A DNA stretch of 64,000 nt, taken from assembly GCF_003363755.1 (NCBI RefSeq), contig NZ_CP031396.1, positions 4,620,501 to 4,684,500 of the forward strand, given 5' to 3'. Origin of the DNA: Pseudomonas protegens (GTDB taxonomy: Bacteria; Pseudomonadota; Gammaproteobacteria; Pseudomonadales; Pseudomonadaceae). Positions 1 to 9,117 of the stretch are shown piece by piece; within the stretch, counting starts at the first letter, position 1; the number at the start of each line of letters is the position of its first letter. Under the pieces are notes generated by a model. The model was given only the letters and a program-made list of their open reading frames with translations, was not told the origin of the DNA and searched no databases. A program made the translations under genes and the position numbers.

Positions 1-302
1 TGGGGCGCGGGCCTATGGCCAGCGGACGGCAGCAGTGCGAGGCTGTCGCCGTTGGTCATGGCTTCGAGGATGGCCACGGCGCTGTGGCCTTGCTCGATGG
101 CGATGCCGAATTGAATGCTTTGCACCAGGCGCTTGATGCGCTGCGGGTCATTGCGCTGGGCTGCGCTGATCATGCGCTTGGCCACCACCCGGCCGGCCTG
201 GGACAAGGTCAGCATGATGCTGCCGTCCAGGCCCTGGATGCTCAGGTTGACCTGATAATCCGGGGTGAAGGTGTCGGTAATCAGTTGAAATGGGTTGTCC
301 AT
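1..302 (-). CDS. DUF3509-like small conserved protein, 3' end cut by window edge
   Basis: An open frame starts at an ATG at 302 and runs leftwards off the window without a stop, giving at least 100 residues. It begins MDNPFQLITDTFTPDYQVN and continues with a compact alpha/beta-looking sequence containing LSIQGLDGSIMLTLS and QRIKRLVQSIQFGIAIEQG. The pattern and length resemble the small pseudomonad DUF3509 family, whose function is unknown. No signal peptide or membrane segment is visible. The opposite strand is also open here, but that reading has no recognisable features. The family assignment is from memory of the sequence pattern, not a search. Confidence 0.65.
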   Translation of the reverse strand, partial: MDNPFQLITDTFTPDYQVNLSIQGLDGSIMLTLSQAGRVVAKRMISAAQRNDPQRIKRLVQSIQFGIAIEQGHSAVAILEAMTNGDSLALLPSAGHRPAP

Positions 303-476
303 GATGCGTCACCGCCTGATTGGATCGTGCAGTCATTGACTGGCAGGGCGCGGAATTAGTTCGCGATTCCAGACCGCTGGCCGGTCGTGTGCCGAGGTTT
401 GCCTACGTCCGTGTTGCTCAAGGATGAACAAAGCAAGGGGCATGCCGGGAACCTCGCCGGGCAATGATTGCGGGGA

Positions 477-508
477 CAAAAAAGCGGACCACAAGGTCCG
501 CTTTTTTT
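477..508 (-). terminator. Rho-independent terminator after the serine transporter gene
   Basis: A perfect 8-bp stem (AGCGGACC / GGTCCGCT) with a 4-base loop is flanked by an A-run on the left and a T-run on the right, so it could work in both directions. It lies 14 bases past the stop of the minus-strand transporter gene and would end that transcript. Confidence 0.85.
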
Positions 509-521
509 ATTCCTGCCCGTT

Positions 522-1817
522 TCAGGGCACGACCGAGTAAATGATCGCAGACAGTGCGATCAGGCCGATCAGCACCACGAACAGGTTCGACAGCTGGCCC
601 GAATACTGGCGCAGCGAAGGCACCCGCTGTATCGCGTACATCGGCATCAAAAACAGCAGGCAGGCGATCACCGGTCCGCCCATGGTCTCGATAATGTGCA
701 GGATGCTCGGGTTGAAGGTGGCCACGGCCCAGCAAGTGAGGATCATGAACAGCGCGGTGATCTTTTCCAGGCGGGTGGACGACAGCGAGCGCCCCCGCAG
801 GTTTTTTACGATCAGCCCCTGAAAGCCTTCGCTGGCGCCGATGTAGTGGCCCAGGAACGACTTGGTAATGGCCACCAGGGCGATCAGCGGTGCGGCGTAG
901 GCGATGACCGGGGTCTGGAAGTGGTTGGCCAGGTACGACAGGATCGAGATGTTCTGTTCCTTGGCCGCCACCAGGTCCGCCGGCGACAGGGCCAGCACGC
1001 AGCTGAAGCAGAAGAACATCACCGTCAGCACCATCATGGCGTGGGCCGTGGCCAGGATGCCGCTGCTCTTGCGTTCGGCCTGGGCGCCGTAATGGCGTTT
1101 CTGATCCAGGGCGAAGGCCGAGATGATCGGCGAATGGTTGAAGGAGAACACCATCACCGGAATCGCCAGCCACAGGGTCTTGAAGAACAGCGGCAGGGGC
1201 ATGCCCTCGCTGGCCGAGGCGAAGAACGCGCCGTTCCAGTTGGGAATCAGGCTCAGGGCCAGTAGCAGCAAGGCGGCGACGAACGGATAGACCAGCAGGC
1301 TCATGGCCCGCACGATCACGTCCTGGCCACACCGCACGATGGCCATCAAGCCGAGGATCAGCAGCAGCGACAGCAGCGCCCGAGGCGGTGGGGTCATGTG
1401 CAGCTGGTGCTCCATGAAGTTGCCCAGGGTGTTGGTCAGGGCCACGCTGTATACCAGCAGGATCGGGAAGATGGCGAAGAAGTAGAGCAGGGTGATCAGC
1501 TTGCCGGCACCGACCCCGAAGTGTTCTTCCACCACCTCGGTGATGTCCCCGGAGCGCCCGGAGAGGACGAAACGGGTCAGGCCGCGGTGAGCAAAGAAGG
1601 TCATGGGGAAGGCCAGCAGCGACAGCACGATCAATGGCCAGAAGCCACCGACCCCGGCGTTGATCGGCAGGAACAGGGTGCCGGCGCCGATGGCGGTGCC
1701 ATACAGACCGAGCATCCAGGTGGTGTCGTGCTTGCTCCAGCCTTGCCGGGCTGTCGCCGTGTCGCGGGGTGTGGCTACTGCGGGATTTTCGGCAGCAGGT
1801 GTGGGTACATCGGTCAT
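522..1817 (-). CDS. Serine/aromatic amino-acid permease family (HAAAP) transporter, SdaC-like
   Basis: A polytopic inner-membrane protein of 431 residues with about 11 hydrophobic segments. It carries the HAAAP-family start of the first membrane segment (GLYGTAIGAGTLFLPINAG) and a later MVFSFNHSPIISAF segment. Such proteins import serine or aromatic amino acids with a cation. It lies 63 bases downstream of an L-serine deaminase gene on the same strand, so serine is the likely substrate. A GTG start 12 codons upstream is possible, but the ATG at 1817 has a GAGG ribosome site 8 bases before it and is preferred. A CA-rich Hfq/Crc-like motif sits directly in front of that site. Confidence 0.88.
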   Translation of the reverse strand: MTDVPTPAAENPAVATPRDTATARQGWSKHDTTWMLGLYGTAIGAGTLFLPINAGVGGFWPLIVLSLLAFPMTFFAHRGLTRFVLSGRSGDITEVVEEHFGVGAGKLITLLYFFAIFPILLVYSVALTNTLGNFMEHQLHMTPPPRALLSLLLILGLMAIVRCGQDVIVRAMSLLVYPFVAALLLLALSLIPNWNGAFFASASEGMPLPLFFKTLWLAIPVMVFSFNHSPIISAFALDQKRHYGAQAERKSSGILATAHAMMVLTVMFFCFSCVLALSPADLVAAKEQNISILSYLANHFQTPVIAYAAPLIALVAITKSFLGHYIGASEGFQGLIVKNLRGRSLSSTRLEKITALFMILTCWAVATFNPSILHIIETMGGPVIACLLFLMPMYAIQRVPSLRQYSGQLSNLFVVLIGLIALSAIIYSVVP

Positions 1818-1830
1818 CGGTATCGCCTCG

Positions 1831-1841
1831 TTATTATTTTT
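1831..1841 (-). promoter_or_regulatory. CA-motif, probable Hfq/Crc translational repression site of the serine transporter
   Basis: On the minus strand the leader reads AAAAATAATAACGAGG, immediately before and overlapping the Shine-Dalgarno region of the transporter. It contains AATAATAA, a match to the AANAANAA pattern bound by Hfq with Crc in Pseudomonas, and resembles the well-known amiE site. This would make serine uptake subject to carbon catabolite repression. Binding is inferred. Confidence 0.6.
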
Positions 1842-1880
1842 GCTCGGGCTCACGTGTTACGGACGGTCAGGGAAGGCTCC

Positions 1881-3257
1881 TCAGCATTCCACCCAGCTCA
1901 CTGCCAGGCCGCCCCGTGAAGTTTCTTTGTATTTGTCATGCATGTCGGCGCCGGTATCGCGCATGGTGCGGATCACCCGGTCCAGGGAAATGAAGTGTTT
2001 GCCGTCGCCGCGCAGGGCCATCTGGGTGGCGTTGATCGCTTTCACCGCGGCAATCGCGTTGCGCTCGATGCACGGCACTTGCACCAGCCCGCCCACCGGG
2101 TCGCAGGTCAGGCCGAGGTTGTGTTCCAGGCCGATCTCGGCGGCGTTCTCCAGTTGCTCGGGGGTGGCGCCGAGGACTTCCGCCAAACCCGCTGCGGCCA
2201 TGGCGCAGGCCGAGCCCACTTCGCCCTGGCAGCCGACTTCGGCGCCGGAGATGGAGGCGTTCTTCTTGCACAGGATGCCCACGGCCGCGGCGCCGAGGAA
2301 AAAGTTCACGACGTCGTCGTCAGAGGCCTGGGGATTGAACTTCATGTAGTAGTGCAGCACCGCCGGGATGATCCCCGCCGCACCGTTGGTAGGAGCGGTG
2401 ACCATGCGCCCGCCGGCGGCGTTTTCCTCGTTTACCGCCAGGGCGTAGAGGTTGACCCACTCCATGGCCGAGAGGGTCGAGGTGATGACATTCGGCTTGC
2501 CGATTTCCAGCAGGCTGCGGTGCAGCTTGGCGGCGCGCCGGGGGACATCGAGGCCGCCAGGCAGGATGCCTTCGTGGCGCAGGCCCTGTTCGACGCATTC
2601 GCGCATCACCGACCAGATATGCAGCAGGCCGCTACGGATTTCGGCGTCGCTGCGCCAAGCCCTTTCGTTGGCCAGCATCAGCTCGCCGACCCGCAGCTTG
2701 TGGGTCTTGCACAGCGCCAGCAGTTCAGCAGCGCTGTTGAAGTCGTAAGGCAATTCGACGCTGGCGCCGGCTTCAGTTCCGGCCTCGACCTGGGCGGCCT
2801 CGATGATGAAGCCACCACCTACCGAGTAGTAGGTCTGTTCCAGCAGCTTGCCTTGCTCGCCTGAGGCGGTCAGGGACATGGCGTTGGGGTGGTAGGGCAG
2901 GCTTTGGTCCAGCAGGAGCAGGTCCTGTTGCCAGTCGAAGGCGATGTTCGTGCGCCCCCCCAGCAGCAATTGGCCGCTGTCGCGCAGTTGCTGGATGCGT
3001 GGGCCGATGCTGCCCGGGTCGATGCTGTCGGGCCATTCGCCCATCAGCCCCATGACGCTGGCGCGGTCGGTGGCATGGCCGACACCGGTGGCCGACAGCG
3101 AGCCGTAAAGGCGGATCTGCACCCGCTGTACCTGATCCTCCAGGCCCAGGTCGAACAGTGCCTGGGCAAAGGTGGCGGCGGCGCGCATCGGGCCCACGGT
3201 GTGGGAACTGGAGGGACCGATACCGACTTTGAAAAGATCGAAAACACTGATAGCCAT
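1881..3257 (-). CDS. L-serine ammonia-lyase (single-chain, iron-sulfur type)
   Basis: A 458-residue protein of the single-chain bacterial L-serine dehydratase family, which converts L-serine to pyruvate and ammonia using an oxygen-sensitive 4Fe-4S cluster. The N-terminal start MAISVFDLFKVGIGPSSSHT is the family signature. The C-terminal catalytic domain holds GAEVGCQGEVGSAC and GLTCDPVGGLVQVPC, which contain the conserved cluster cysteines. Length matches the family. The same-strand transporter begins 63 bases downstream and a LysR gene is divergent 135 bases upstream, so uptake, degradation and control of serine are clustered. It could equally be called SdaA or SdaB. Confidence 0.95.
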   Translation of the reverse strand: MAISVFDLFKVGIGPSSSHTVGPMRAAATFAQALFDLGLEDQVQRVQIRLYGSLSATGVGHATDRASVMGLMGEWPDSIDPGSIGPRIQQLRDSGQLLLGGRTNIAFDWQQDLLLLDQSLPYHPNAMSLTASGEQGKLLEQTYYSVGGGFIIEAAQVEAGTEAGASVELPYDFNSAAELLALCKTHKLRVGELMLANERAWRSDAEIRSGLLHIWSVMRECVEQGLRHEGILPGGLDVPRRAAKLHRSLLEIGKPNVITSTLSAMEWVNLYALAVNEENAAGGRMVTAPTNGAAGIIPAVLHYYMKFNPQASDDDVVNFFLGAAAVGILCKKNASISGAEVGCQGEVGSACAMAAAGLAEVLGATPEQLENAAEIGLEHNLGLTCDPVGGLVQVPCIERNAIAAVKAINATQMALRGDGKHFISLDRVIRTMRDTGADMHDKYKETSRGGLAVSWVEC

Positions 3258-3392
3258 GCTAAAGCCTTACAAGCAATGGAAGGTGGATCGCTGCCATTTT
3301 TTGTAGGCCAAGCGCAATGTCGGCGATACTGCCCGGGTCGGTCGGAACTGACCAACGAAACTTCCTAAGAGATCCTTTAGCAGGACTAAACG

Positions 3393-4340
3393 ATGAGCCG
3401 TCAGTTTCATGCCCAGACCTATGTCTGGCTGCATGTGTTTTCCTGTGCCGCGCGGCACCTGTCCTTTACCCGCTGTGCCGAAGAACTGCACATCACCCCC
3501 GGTGCGGTCAGCCAGCAGATCCGCCAGTTGGAAGAGCGCCTGGGTCTGCGCCTGTTTCACCGTCGGCCCCGGGGAGTGGAACTGAGTGCCGAAGGCCAGC
3601 GGCTGGCGCTGACGGTGAGCGAGGCCTACGGCAGCATCGATGCGGAACTGCGGCGCCTGGACGCGGGAATGATCAGTGGCACCCTGCGTCTGCGTTCGAT
3701 CCCTTCGTTTCTCGGCAAGTGGCTGACCCCGCGCCTGCCGCGGCTGCAGCAGCGTTATCCGGAGATCCAGCTGCGGCTGGTGGCCGAAGACAGCAGCGTG
3801 GCCTTGCACGAAGGCGACTTCGACCTGGCCATCGACCTGAACGACGGCAGCTACCCCGGCTTGCAGTCCACTGCGTTGCTGGATGAGCAGATCTTCCCGG
3901 TCTGCGCGCCGAGTCTGCTGCGGGGCCGTCCGCCGTTGCACGGGCCGGCAGATCTGGCGCATTTCCCCCTGCTGCACGACATCACCGCCTGGCGCGGCAG
4001 CTTTGAATACGCTGAATGGGAGTTCTACCTCAATGCCATCGGCTTCGAAGGCGCGGATGTGCGTCGTGGCCACACCTTCAACCGCAACCACCTGACCATC
4101 GAGGCGGCGATCGCCGGCATGGGCGTGGCGATTGCCCGGCGCACCCTGCTCAATGACGAACTGGAGCGCGGCACCCTGATCGTGCCTTTCGGCCTGGCGG
4201 TGCCCAATCACAAGCGTTATGTACTGCTCTATGCACCGGGCGCCCTGAGCCATCCGGGGGGGCGTGCGGTGCATGACTGGCTGGTGGAAGAAGCGGAGAT
4301 CTTTCGCGGCTTGCACCCTCTGGGTGAGGGGCAATTGTGA
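3393..4340 (+). CDS. LysR-family regulator, probably of the serine catabolic genes
   Basis: A 315-residue LysR-type regulator. The N-terminal winged helix-turn-helix is clear (AARHLSFTRCAEELHITPGA, then VSQQIRQLEERLGLRLFHR), followed by a periplasmic-binding-like effector domain starting near residue 95. It is divergent from the L-serine deaminase gene with 135 bases between them, the usual arrangement for a LysR protein controlling its neighbour. The effector is probably serine or a related amino acid, by inference from context. The overall look is DsdC/GcvA-like. Confidence 0.9.
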   Translation: MSRQFHAQTYVWLHVFSCAARHLSFTRCAEELHITPGAVSQQIRQLEERLGLRLFHRRPRGVELSAEGQRLALTVSEAYGSIDAELRRLDAGMISGTLRLRSIPSFLGKWLTPRLPRLQQRYPEIQLRLVAEDSSVALHEGDFDLAIDLNDGSYPGLQSTALLDEQIFPVCAPSLLRGRPPLHGPADLAHFPLLHDITAWRGSFEYAEWEFYLNAIGFEGADVRRGHTFNRNHLTIEAAIAGMGVAIARRTLLNDELERGTLIVPFGLAVPNHKRYVLLYAPGALSHPGGRAVHDWLVEEAEIFRGLHPLGEGQL

Positions 4341-4553
4341 GGGGTTGAGCGAGGAAGCCGAATCGAGCTAACTCCCGACCTTAACAGCGCCTTTGCAGTT
4401 TGTCCGGCTTTATTTGCGTATGAATATTTATCTTTTTTAAGGGGTTGAAATGTTCGCCGCCGTGCCTAATTGTGTAATCAAGAGGTCACGAAATGCAGGT
4501 CCAAACGTCCTGCCTTGACCCTCTTGCGAGCAAGCTGAAATAAGGGAAGAACT

Positions 4554-4961
4554 ATGCAAATCCAAGTCCATAGCGATAACCATATTCAAAGCAGCCTTCG
4601 GTTGGAGGAGTGGGTGCGCAGCACCGTTGAAAGCACGCTCGAACGCTACGAAGAAGACCTGACCCGGGTCGTGGTCCACCTGCGGGACGAGAACGGTGGC
4701 AAGTCAGGTCCGGACGATATGCGCTGCCAGCTGGAAGCCCGTCCGAAAGGTCACCAGCCGATTTCCGTGACCCACAAGGCCGACACCCTGGAACAGGCCA
4801 TTGATGGTGCGACCATCAAGCTGGAAAGTGCCCTGGAGCACATGTTCGGTAAATTGCGCGGCAAACGTGCGGCGGCCGTGCCCAGCAGCGACGGCACCGA
4901 GGCGGATGCCCTGCTCGAAGAAGAATTCCTGGAAAACCAACAGGCCGCGCTCAATAGCTGA
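4554..4961 (+). CDS. HPF/RaiA-family ribosome-associated protein
   Basis: A 135-residue protein resembling the ribosome hibernation factor family (HPF/RaiA/YfiA), which binds in the 30S subunit decoding region and silences ribosomes in stationary phase or stress. The N-terminal 100 residues show the family pattern of a beta strand (MQIQVHSDNHI), a helix ending in ESTLERYEEDLTRV, paired strands and a second amphipathic helix containing ADTLEQAIDGATIKLESALE. The tail is acidic. It is a stand-alone gene, unlike the hpf gene usually found beside rpoN in pseudomonads, so it is probably a second paralogue. A GGGAAG site precedes the ATG and a strong terminator follows. Confidence 0.82.
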   Translation: MQIQVHSDNHIQSSLRLEEWVRSTVESTLERYEEDLTRVVVHLRDENGGKSGPDDMRCQLEARPKGHQPISVTHKADTLEQAIDGATIKLESALEHMFGKLRGKRAAAVPSSDGTEADALLEEEFLENQQAALNS

Positions 4962-4984
4962 CGGCTGAGTTTCTCCCCCAACCC

Positions 4985-5016
4985 ACGGGCCTGCATTGCA
5001 GGCCCGTTTTGTTTTG
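4985..5016 (+). terminator. Rho-independent terminator after the ribosome-associated protein gene
   Basis: A perfect 10-bp stem (ACGGGCCTGC / GCAGGCCCGT) with a 3-base loop is followed by TTTGTTTT. It lies 23 bases after the stop codon and separates this gene from the converging fecA. Confidence 0.9.
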
Positions 5017-5028
5017 TGGCGAGAAAAG

Positions 5029-7389
5029 TCAGAACGCCACTGACGTTTGTACATAGAGCGTGCGTGGCTCACCCACGTACTTGCCCTTGTTGTTGTCATC
5101 GAAGGAGCGGGTGAAGTACTGGTGGTTGAAGATGTTCTTCACGCCCACCGCCACATTCAGATCCGACAATTGCGGGCCGAAGTCGTAGCCGGCACGGGTG
5201 CCGAACAGCATGTAGCCGGGGATGCGGCCGTTGCTGCCGTCGGCACTTTCACGCGAGGTGTTGGCGTTGTCGGCGAACTGGCTGCTCTGGTAGCTGCTGT
5301 CGAGGTTGAGCTTCCATGGACCTTCGGTGTAGCTCACCCCCAGGGTGCCCTTGTGCTTGGAGGAGAAGGGCACGCGGTTGCCCTTGTTCGGACCGTCCTC
5401 ACGAATCGTGGCATCGACGTAGGCATAGGTGGCGTAGACATTGAAACCGGCCAGCGCCGGATCGAGGCCGTCCAGGGCATAGTTGATGCTGCTCTCGATA
5501 CCCTGGTGCCGGGTTTCGCCCCGGGCGATCACCGTGTCATTGGTCTGGTTGCTGTCGTACTGATTGTCGAAGTTGATCAGGAAGGCGCCGATCTCCGCCC
5601 GCAGGTTGCCATCGTCATAGCGGGTGCCCAGTTCCCAGGTGCGGGCCTTTTCCGGTTTGACCTCGCCGCTGGCCACCCGGTTGGGCATCTGGCTGTATTG
5701 CACGCTGCCGAAGGAGCCTTCGGTGTTGGCGTAGAGGTTCCAGCTCTCGTTGAGGTGATACAGCACATTCAGCGCCGGCAGCGCGGTGTTGTAGTCGCCC
5801 TGGTATTTGACGTGGGTGAGGTTGTTGCTCTGCTGGGACTCGATCATCTCGTAGCGGATGCCCGGGGTCAGGGTCCACTTGCCGATATCGATCCGGTCGT
5901 CGACGAAGAATGCGTGGGCCTCGGTGCCGCCACGAGTGTCCCGGTCGTTGCGACTGTTGCTGGTGGGCAGTTGCTGATTGGCGGTCAGCGGTGTGCGATA
6001 GCGCAGTTCATGCCCGGCTTCGTTGATGTAGCGGTAGCCGACGCCCACTTCATGGCTGCTGTCCCCCAGGTCGAAGCCCTGGGCGAAGCGGGTTTCCAGG
6101 CCACGGACCCAGTACTCGCGGGGTGACAGGGAGAGGAAGCTGCCCTGGTCCAGGTAGCCGCTGCGCAGGGTCTTGGTGAAGAAGCTGTTGACGCTGAACT
6201 CCCGGCGATCTTCCTGATAGTGATAGCCGACATTGAACATCGTGCGCCGGCCCCAGAATTTGTCATAGGGACGAGTGGACTGATACGGATCGGCCTTGTA
6301 GTCCGCCACGTTCAGGCCGCCGGGCATGTCCGCTTCACCCTCGTAGTACTGGGCCATGGCATTGAAGCTGTTGGCCTCGTCGAGCTGGTACTTGCCCTTG
6401 AGAATCAGGTCGTCGATCTGCGTGTCGCTGTGTTCGCGCCAGTCGCCGCCGCGGGTGCCGGAATACAGCAGGGCGCCACCCAGGCCGTTGTCGGCCGTGC
6501 CGCCGGCCAGCAGGTTGGCGCTGGTCTTGAAACCGTCATGGCTGGAGGAGGGGCTGGTCTCGGTCTGAAAACTACCCTTGACCGTTGGCGCATCGGGAAT
6601 CGCCCGGGTCACGAAGTTGACGATGCCGCCGACGTTCTGCGGGCCGTAGCGCACGGCGCCGCCGCCACGCACCACGTCCACGGCATCCATGTTGCCCATG
6701 CTGATGGGGGCAAATGACAGTTGCGGCTGACCGTAGGGGGCGAACGGTACCGGGATGCCGTCCATCAGCACCGTGGAACGCGAGGCCAAACGCGGATTGA
6801 GGCCGCGAATGCCGAAGTTCAGGGCCATGTCGTGGCTGCCGGTGCCGTTATTGTCCGGTGCATTGACCCCGGGAATCCGATTGAGTACGTCCCGGGCCTG
6901 GGTCGCGCCTTGACGCTCGAACTCTTCCCGCCGAATCACGTCCCGCGCGCCAGGGTGCTCGAAGACATCGCTCTGCTGGGCATCGCCGAGCCAGTCACCA
7001 ACCACGCTGGAGGTCTCCAACTGCACCGACGCCGGGGTTGCCTCGGGGTTGGCCGGTTGCAGGCTGAAGGCATTCTGGCCCTCGGCCCGGGCTTGCAGGC
7101 CGGTGCCTTGCAGCAGGGCTTTGAGGCCCTGTTCCGGGCTGTAGTTACCTTCCAGGCCACGACTTTGCACGCCACGGGTGACCTCTGAGCCGAAGGAGAT
7201 CAGTACCCCGGCTGCACGACCGAACTGGTTCAGCGCGCTTTCCAGGCTGGTCGGGGCAATGTGGTAAGGCTTGGTCTCGGTGGTGGCGGCCAGGACCTGG
7301 GGCAGGCTGGCAAGACTCAGGCTGGCGCCTAGCAACAGGTGACGCAGGGTACGGGCCAGGGGTGTGAGGCGGATGGGGTGCTCGGTCAT
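5029..7389 (-). CDS. fecA: TonB-dependent ferric citrate receptor FecA
   Basis: An outer-membrane TonB-dependent receptor of 786 residues that closely resembles E. coli FecA, which imports diferric dicitrate and signals to FecR. After a signal peptide ending near QVLAA there is an N-terminal signalling (STN) domain (YHIAPTSLESALNQFGRAAG), then a plug with ARDVLNRIPGVNAPDNNGTG and LMDGIPVPFAPYGQPQLS, then a 22-strand barrel ending NIFNHQYFTRSFDDNNKGKY and a terminal phenylalanine. Long stretches match FecA as I remember it. The ATG at 7389 is preferred over upstream codons because AGGA lies 10 bases before it and a signal peptide follows. It is the last gene of fecI-fecR-fecA, 133 bases after fecR, leaving room for a FecI-dependent promoter. 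Confidence 0.95.
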   Translation of the reverse strand: MTEHPIRLTPLARTLRHLLLGASLSLASLPQVLAATTETKPYHIAPTSLESALNQFGRAAGVLISFGSEVTRGVQSRGLEGNYSPEQGLKALLQGTGLQARAEGQNAFSLQPANPEATPASVQLETSSVVGDWLGDAQQSDVFEHPGARDVIRREEFERQGATQARDVLNRIPGVNAPDNNGTGSHDMALNFGIRGLNPRLASRSTVLMDGIPVPFAPYGQPQLSFAPISMGNMDAVDVVRGGGAVRYGPQNVGGIVNFVTRAIPDAPTVKGSFQTETSPSSSHDGFKTSANLLAGGTADNGLGGALLYSGTRGGDWREHSDTQIDDLILKGKYQLDEANSFNAMAQYYEGEADMPGGLNVADYKADPYQSTRPYDKFWGRRTMFNVGYHYQEDRREFSVNSFFTKTLRSGYLDQGSFLSLSPREYWVRGLETRFAQGFDLGDSSHEVGVGYRYINEAGHELRYRTPLTANQQLPTSNSRNDRDTRGGTEAHAFFVDDRIDIGKWTLTPGIRYEMIESQQSNNLTHVKYQGDYNTALPALNVLYHLNESWNLYANTEGSFGSVQYSQMPNRVASGEVKPEKARTWELGTRYDDGNLRAEIGAFLINFDNQYDSNQTNDTVIARGETRHQGIESSINYALDGLDPALAGFNVYATYAYVDATIREDGPNKGNRVPFSSKHKGTLGVSYTEGPWKLNLDSSYQSSQFADNANTSRESADGSNGRIPGYMLFGTRAGYDFGPQLSDLNVAVGVKNIFNHQYFTRSFDDNNKGKYVGEPRTLYVQTSVAF

Positions 7390-7522
7390 GAACGGCGATC
7401 CTGAGAAGGGGGAATCAAGGTGGCTTTCCCTCTCTGTCACCCGAGCCGGGCAAAACGGCTCAACGGCCATGAAAAAATCTTTCTGAGCGAAAGAACCAGC
7501 GACGGATGGCGGTTGCCGACAA

Positions 7523-8488
7523 TCACGCCCGAGCCTCAACCGTGACCCAATAGCGGGTAAAACGCCGCACCCTGACCGGCAGACTGATGGCCAGTAGGTC
7601 GAGAATCCGCTCGCTGTCATCCAGGGGATAACTGCCTGAGATCAGCAGGTCCGCCACCTGGGCATCGCAGTTCAACTGGCCACGACGGTAGCGCCCCAAC
7701 TCGTCGAGGAAATCCGCCAGGCGCATATGGGCCGCCACCAGCATGCCTTCGCTCCAGGCACCGCTGCCGGCATCCAGCGCTCGGGGCGGCTGCCAGCTGC
7801 TGTGGGTGAAATTCAGTTGTTGTCCGGCCGCTACCTGAGGCGGCAGTGCGCTGTAGTGCGCAGGCGTCACACTGACCGTTCCGGAAAACACCGCCAGCTG
7901 ACTGTGCTCCTTGAACTGGCGCAGGTTGATTCGTGCGGTAGTGGGGCGGACCTGCCCCTGGGCGGTCTGTACCACCAGCGGCCGGGCGTCCTGGCTGGCG
8001 CTGAGCATGATCTCGCCCTCCAGCAGGCGGATCAGTCGTTGTTGTCCATCGAAGCGCACATCCACCGCGCTGCGGGTGTTGAGCTGCAACTGGCTGCCAT
8101 CGCTCAGTTGCAAGGTGCGCCGCTGGCCCACGGCGCTGCGGTAGTCCGCCAACAGCGGCGGCAGCGGGTTGTGTTCCCGCAGGCCCCAGGCGGCGGCCGA
8201 GCCGGCACCGAGGATCAGCAACAGCTTCAGGGCCTGGCGCCGGCTGGCGGATTTCGGTGCATTCAAGGCCGCGTGGGCCAGGGGCGAGGACAAGCCGCGC
8301 AAGCGCTGATTGACCCTTTGGATATGCGCCCAGGCTCGCTGGTGTTCGCTATGGGCGTCGTGCCATTGCTGCCAGGCCGCCTGCTGGCGCGGGCTCAAGG
8401 GGCCGCCTTGCATTTCGATCAGCCAGTGCACGGCCTGTTCGGCCACGGCGTTGCTGAAGTCGGGCTGGCCATTGAGGTGTGGATTCAT
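7523..8488 (-). CDS. fecR: Anti-sigma factor / sigma regulator FecR
   Basis: A 321-residue single-pass inner-membrane regulator of the FecR family. The N-terminal cytoplasmic domain (AVAEQAVHWLIEMQGGPLSP, with an AWQQWHDAHSEHQRAW segment) binds the sigma factor. A membrane segment lies near residue 90 (LLLILGAGSAAAWG). The periplasmic part has the FecR core with LSDGSQLQLNTRSAVDV and a C-terminal region that would contact the FecA signalling domain. The gene starts at ATG 8488, eight bases after the fecI stop, so the two are translationally close. It is assigned to FecI and FecA by position. Confidence 0.93.
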   Translation of the reverse strand: MNPHLNGQPDFSNAVAEQAVHWLIEMQGGPLSPRQQAAWQQWHDAHSEHQRAWAHIQRVNQRLRGLSSPLAHAALNAPKSASRRQALKLLLILGAGSAAAWGLREHNPLPPLLADYRSAVGQRRTLQLSDGSQLQLNTRSAVDVRFDGQQRLIRLLEGEIMLSASQDARPLVVQTAQGQVRPTTARINLRQFKEHSQLAVFSGTVSVTPAHYSALPPQVAAGQQLNFTHSSWQPPRALDAGSGAWSEGMLVAAHMRLADFLDELGRYRRGQLNCDAQVADLLISGSYPLDDSERILDLLAISLPVRVRRFTRYWVTVEARA

Positions 8489-8496
8489 CGAGGTGC

Positions 8497-8985
8497 TCAC
8501 AGGGCGAAATAACAACGCATGGCGGCTTTGTTCAGATGACGTTTGACTGTGGCGATGGAGATGTTCAATTGCTCGGCAATCTGACCGTAGGTCAGGCCAT
8601 CGAGCTGACAGAGCAGAAAGGCCCGCTTGACCGGGCGTGGCAGGCCGTCGAGCAAGGCGTCCAGCTCCATCAGGGTCTGCAGGATGATGGCCCGTTCCTC
8701 CTCGGAAGGGGCCACCTGTTCCGGCATCTGCGCCAGGGTTTCCTGATAGGCCCGCTCCAGATCCTGGCGCCGGTAGTGGTTGAACAGCACCCGTTTGGCG
8801 ATGGTGGTGAGAAACGCCCGGGGCTCGATCAGGGTTGGTGTTTCCCGGGCGCTGAGCACACGAATAAAGGTGTCCTGGGCCAGGTCGGCGGCACTGTGCG
8901 GGCAGCCGAGCCGGCGCCGCAACCAAGTGTTCAGCCAGCTGTGATGGGCTTGATAGAGGCCTTCGACGGTAGCGCAATGGGACAA
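8497..8985 (-). CDS. fecI: ECF sigma factor FecI
   Basis: An ECF sigma factor of the iron-starvation group. Region 2 reads LYQAHHSWLNTWLRRRLGC then DLAQDTFIRVLSARETP. Region 4 reads DGLTYGQIAEQLNISIATVK, and the spacing matches E. coli FecI. It would direct transcription of fecA when FecR is activated. Start choice is uncertain. The frame stays open to a TTG at 9066 and has an ATG at 9015, but neither has a good ribosome site. The TTG at 8985 has AGGAG 8 bases upstream and gives an N-terminus (SHCATVEGLYQAHH) like the family. A Fur-box-like palindrome at 9021-9039 would fall inside the longer versions, which also favours the short start. Confidence 0.88.
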   Translation of the reverse strand: MSHCATVEGLYQAHHSWLNTWLRRRLGCPHSAADLAQDTFIRVLSARETPTLIEPRAFLTTIAKRVLFNHYRRQDLERAYQETLAQMPEQVAPSEEERAIILQTLMELDALLDGLPRPVKRAFLLCQLDGLTYGQIAEQLNISIATVKRHLNKAAMRCYFAL

Positions 8986-9020
8986 GTCGGACGCTCCTGC
9001 ACCCACAAGGCGCATAAGAG

Positions 9021-9039
9021 AACAAGAATTGTTCGCATT
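9021..9039 (-). promoter_or_regulatory. Fur-box-like site in front of fecI
   Basis: On the minus strand the 19 bases AATGCGAACAATTCTTGTT match 14 of 19 positions of the palindromic Fur pattern AATGAGAATTATTCTCATT. The core GAACAA-N3-TTGTTC is an inverted repeat. Position just upstream of the preferred fecI start fits an iron-responsive operator. Confidence 0.5.
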
Positions 9040-9117
9040 GTAGTGTTGCGACAGGGTATTCGGCAATCAGCCCGTACCGACAGAAATGGGCCGCGTTGTC
9101 GGTGTTTTTTTGCACAT

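Noticed and set aside
15..359. Plus-strand open frame at the left edge
   Set aside because: It is antisense to the better-supported DUF3509-like frame, which has a natural ATG and a family-like N-terminus.
5047..6126. Long plus-strand open frame opposite fecA
   Set aside because: Shadow of the fecA codon bias. No ribosome site or protein features.
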